Below are positions 31,864 to 33,038 of a DNA stretch of 33,038 nucleotides, piece after piece. Below the pieces are notes generated by a model, which was not told the origin of the DNA, did not search any database, and saw nothing but the letters and a program-made list of their open reading frames with translations. Origin of the DNA: SIG78 sp045635745 (GTDB taxonomy: Bacteria > Verrucomicrobiota > Lentisphaeria > Victivallales > Victivallaceae); contig JAZTWG010000052.1 of assembly GCA_045635745.1 (NCBI GenBank), positions 1 to 33,038 of the forward strand, in the 5' to 3' direction. A program made the position numbers and the translations under genes. Position 1 is the stretch's first letter; each line of letters begins with the position of its first letter.

Positions 31864-32814
31864 TTATATCCCGGTAAGCCCGAAACTGCGTTCAAAATCG
31901 CTGGGGGACAGATTGTGCAGTTTGCGATGTGGACGCATGGAGTTGTAAAACTCAATGTAATTTGCCACCGCTTTTTCCAAATCTTCGCGTGTCTGATAAC
32001 AGCTGTGAGAAATATCCTCCCGCTTTAACACAGAAAAGAATGCTTCCGCAACGGCATTATCGTGCGGTGTAGCCGGATTGGAAAAAGATTGATGCACTCC
32101 ATGCTCCCGCAAACAATTTCTGAATGCATAAGAAGTGTAGTTTCTGCCCTGGTCACTATGAAATGTTACTCCAGCAGGATTACCTCTTGCGGCAAATGCT
32201 TCTTGAAACGTTGCCAAAACTAATGCAGTATCATTATTAAGCGAAATTTTATGAGCAATCACCTTGCGTGAAAAAACATCAATGATTACACAAAGAGCGT
32301 GAAAAACATCTCCAGCACGAATAAAAGTTACATCGCTTACCCATAAAATATTTGGTAAATCAGCCTTAAACTTCTGACAAACCAAGTTTTTTCTGAATAC
32401 ATAACTTCTGCTGCGAGTATTGAACAATACCGGAGTCATTTGTCTGCTGACCAAATGCATTCTATCCATCAAAGTTTTAATATGCTTTTTTGACACTACA
32501 ATTCCTTGCTCTCGCATTTTTATATGGATCATATTTGCACCGAACCGTCCATTGCTTGATTCGAATATTTCTCTTATGATCGGAGATAATTCATTATTGC
32601 GTTGCTCAAAAACTGTTTCTGCAGGAGTTCGATACAAGCGGTTATAGTATGTACCTTTTGCCAAATTGAGAGTCCGGCAAATCGCATGGATAGAAAAATC
32701 ACTACGCAACTCTTCAACGGCAGAGATTTTTTCATCAATGGTGGCGGATGTTCCGCAACCGCTCCGGCGGAAAATTTGATTTTCTTCTTCCAATGTTGTC
32801 AACTTGCGTTTCAT
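31864..32814 (-). CDS. IS3-family transposase (OrfB, DDE integrase core)
   Basis: 316 residues. The N-terminal part (EKISAVEELRSDFSIHAICR) is the HTH_21 region, and the rve integrase core follows with the catalytic triad: Asp in LWVSDVTFI, Asp in VTFHSDQGRNYTS and Glu in HDNAVAEAFFSVLKRE. The second Asp and the Glu are separated by exactly 35 residues. The end IEFYNSMRPHRKLHNLSPSDF is the usual IS3 C-terminus. The enzyme performs copy-out, paste-in transposition via a circular intermediate. The first residues (MKRKLTTLEEENQIFRRSG) look like the leucine-zipper end of OrfA joined in frame, so the ATG at 32814 may not be the original start. A TAG in the same frame lies about 40 bases upstream. 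Confidence 0.88.
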   Translation of the reverse strand: MKRKLTTLEEENQIFRRSGCGTSATIDEKISAVEELRSDFSIHAICRTLNLAKGTYYNRLYRTPAETVFEQRNNELSPIIREIFESSNGRFGANMIHIKMREQGIVVSKKHIKTLMDRMHLVSRQMTPVLFNTRSRSYVFRKNLVCQKFKADLPNILWVSDVTFIRAGDVFHALCVIIDVFSRKVIAHKISLNNDTALVLATFQEAFAARGNPAGVTFHSDQGRNYTSYAFRNCLREHGVHQSFSNPATPHDNAVAEAFFSVLKREDISHSCYQTREDLEKAVANYIEFYNSMRPHRKLHNLSPSDFERSFGLTGI

Positions 32815-32860
32815 TGCAGCAATTTGTCCGGCAGTATAATCTTTTACAACTATACGCTAC

Positions 32861-33037
32861 TCAGCTTGTATTTTTTTTATGCAGACGGTAAAGTGCGCTT
32901 TTACAGATTCCGTATTTTTCCTCAATAGTTTTAGGGGAGCGGCATTTTTCATATTCTTGGAGAATGGTTTGAATTTCATCCGATTCCCATTTGCGTTTTG
33001 CTGTCAATCCGGCATCTTTCAGCCATGCTTTTACCGT
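32861..33037 (-). CDS. IS3-family OrfA, C-terminal fragment (partial, probably frameshifted)
   Basis: Minus-strand frame open from the window edge to a TGA at 32863-32861, giving 58 residues: KAWLKDAGLTAKRKWESDE and then PKTIEEKYGICKSALYRLHKK, a helix-turn-helix of the type used by OrfA for DNA binding. Reading ends just after an eight-A run (32871-32878 on the plus strand as T). No single frameshift at that run gives an open path into the transposase frame, because a TAG or TGA stops each frame within about 25 bases. The element may be inactivated, or one base may be missing from the sequence. Confidence 0.65.
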   Translation of the reverse strand, partial: TVKAWLKDAGLTAKRKWESDEIQTILQEYEKCRSPKTIEEKYGICKSALYRLHKKNTS

Positions 33038-33038
33038 T

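Larger units (their letters stand above)
31864..33038 (-). mobile_element. IS3-family insertion sequence, truncated by the window edge
   Basis: An IS3-type orfA/orfB pair on the minus strand, running off the right edge. The DD(35)E transposase and the upstream helix-turn-helix orfA identify the family. The left boundary is given as the transposase stop; the true end (terminal inverted repeat) probably lies a little further left, between the tRNA terminator at 31729 and 31864. It could not be fixed because the other end is outside the window. Inserted just downstream of a tRNA gene. Confidence 0.85.

Overview
The window looks like a chromosomal segment from a Gram-negative-type member of the PVC superphylum, most likely Lentisphaerota (Victivallales-like). 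This is inferred from the mix of families: a prepilin-type N-terminal protein with FTLIELLVVIAIIAILA preceded by Arg instead of Gly, two tandem DUF4838 proteins, an EF-G-like factor, and GTPase/MotA/vWA gene clusters of a kind seen in planctomycete-like bacteria. No database search was possible.

Left region (1-4158, all minus strand): the N-terminal fragment of GTP-type PEP carboxykinase, an O-acetylhomoserine sulfhydrylase, MreB, and an exported protein of unknown function with a Pro/Lys/Arg-rich tail. metY and mreB each have a clear intrinsic terminator.

Central region (4293-17451, plus strand): one promoter followed by nine closely packed genes, several overlapping by 4-11 bases. In order they encode a secreted protein, a GYF_2/zinc-ribbon/P-loop GTPase protein, a large membrane-anchored GTPase-associated protein (GAP1-like N-terminus), a 1034-residue single-pass helical protein, a GYF_2 multi-pass membrane protein, a MotA/TolQ/ExbB-type channel subunit, two different ExbD/MotB-like single-pass coiled-coil proteins, and a membrane-anchored von Willebrand A protein. 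My reading is a GTPase-controlled, proton-motive-force-coupled envelope machine. Its parts belong to recognisable families, but I know of no experimentally described function for this assembly. It is the strongest candidate here for an undescribed system.

Facing it (17455-20060, minus strand) is a three-gene operon: PP2C phosphatase, a predicted acyltransferase and a DMT-family transporter. Next on the plus strand come an EF-G-like GTPase with a long structured leader (20413-22431), two tandem paralogous DUF4838 proteins (22523-26254) and an SDR oxidoreductase (26337-27068). These are followed by a minus-strand pseudopilin-like protein (27128-27877).

Right region: the conserved rpmH-rnpA-yidD-yidC-khpB cluster (28147-31476), including the 44-residue L34 gene and probable TTG starts for yidD and yidC. 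A tRNA-Pro(CGG) with its own promoter and terminator follows. The window ends inside an IS3-family insertion sequence whose orfA/orfB junction appears disrupted. Several independent promoters share the form TTGANN - 16/17 nt - (T)GC-TATAWT.
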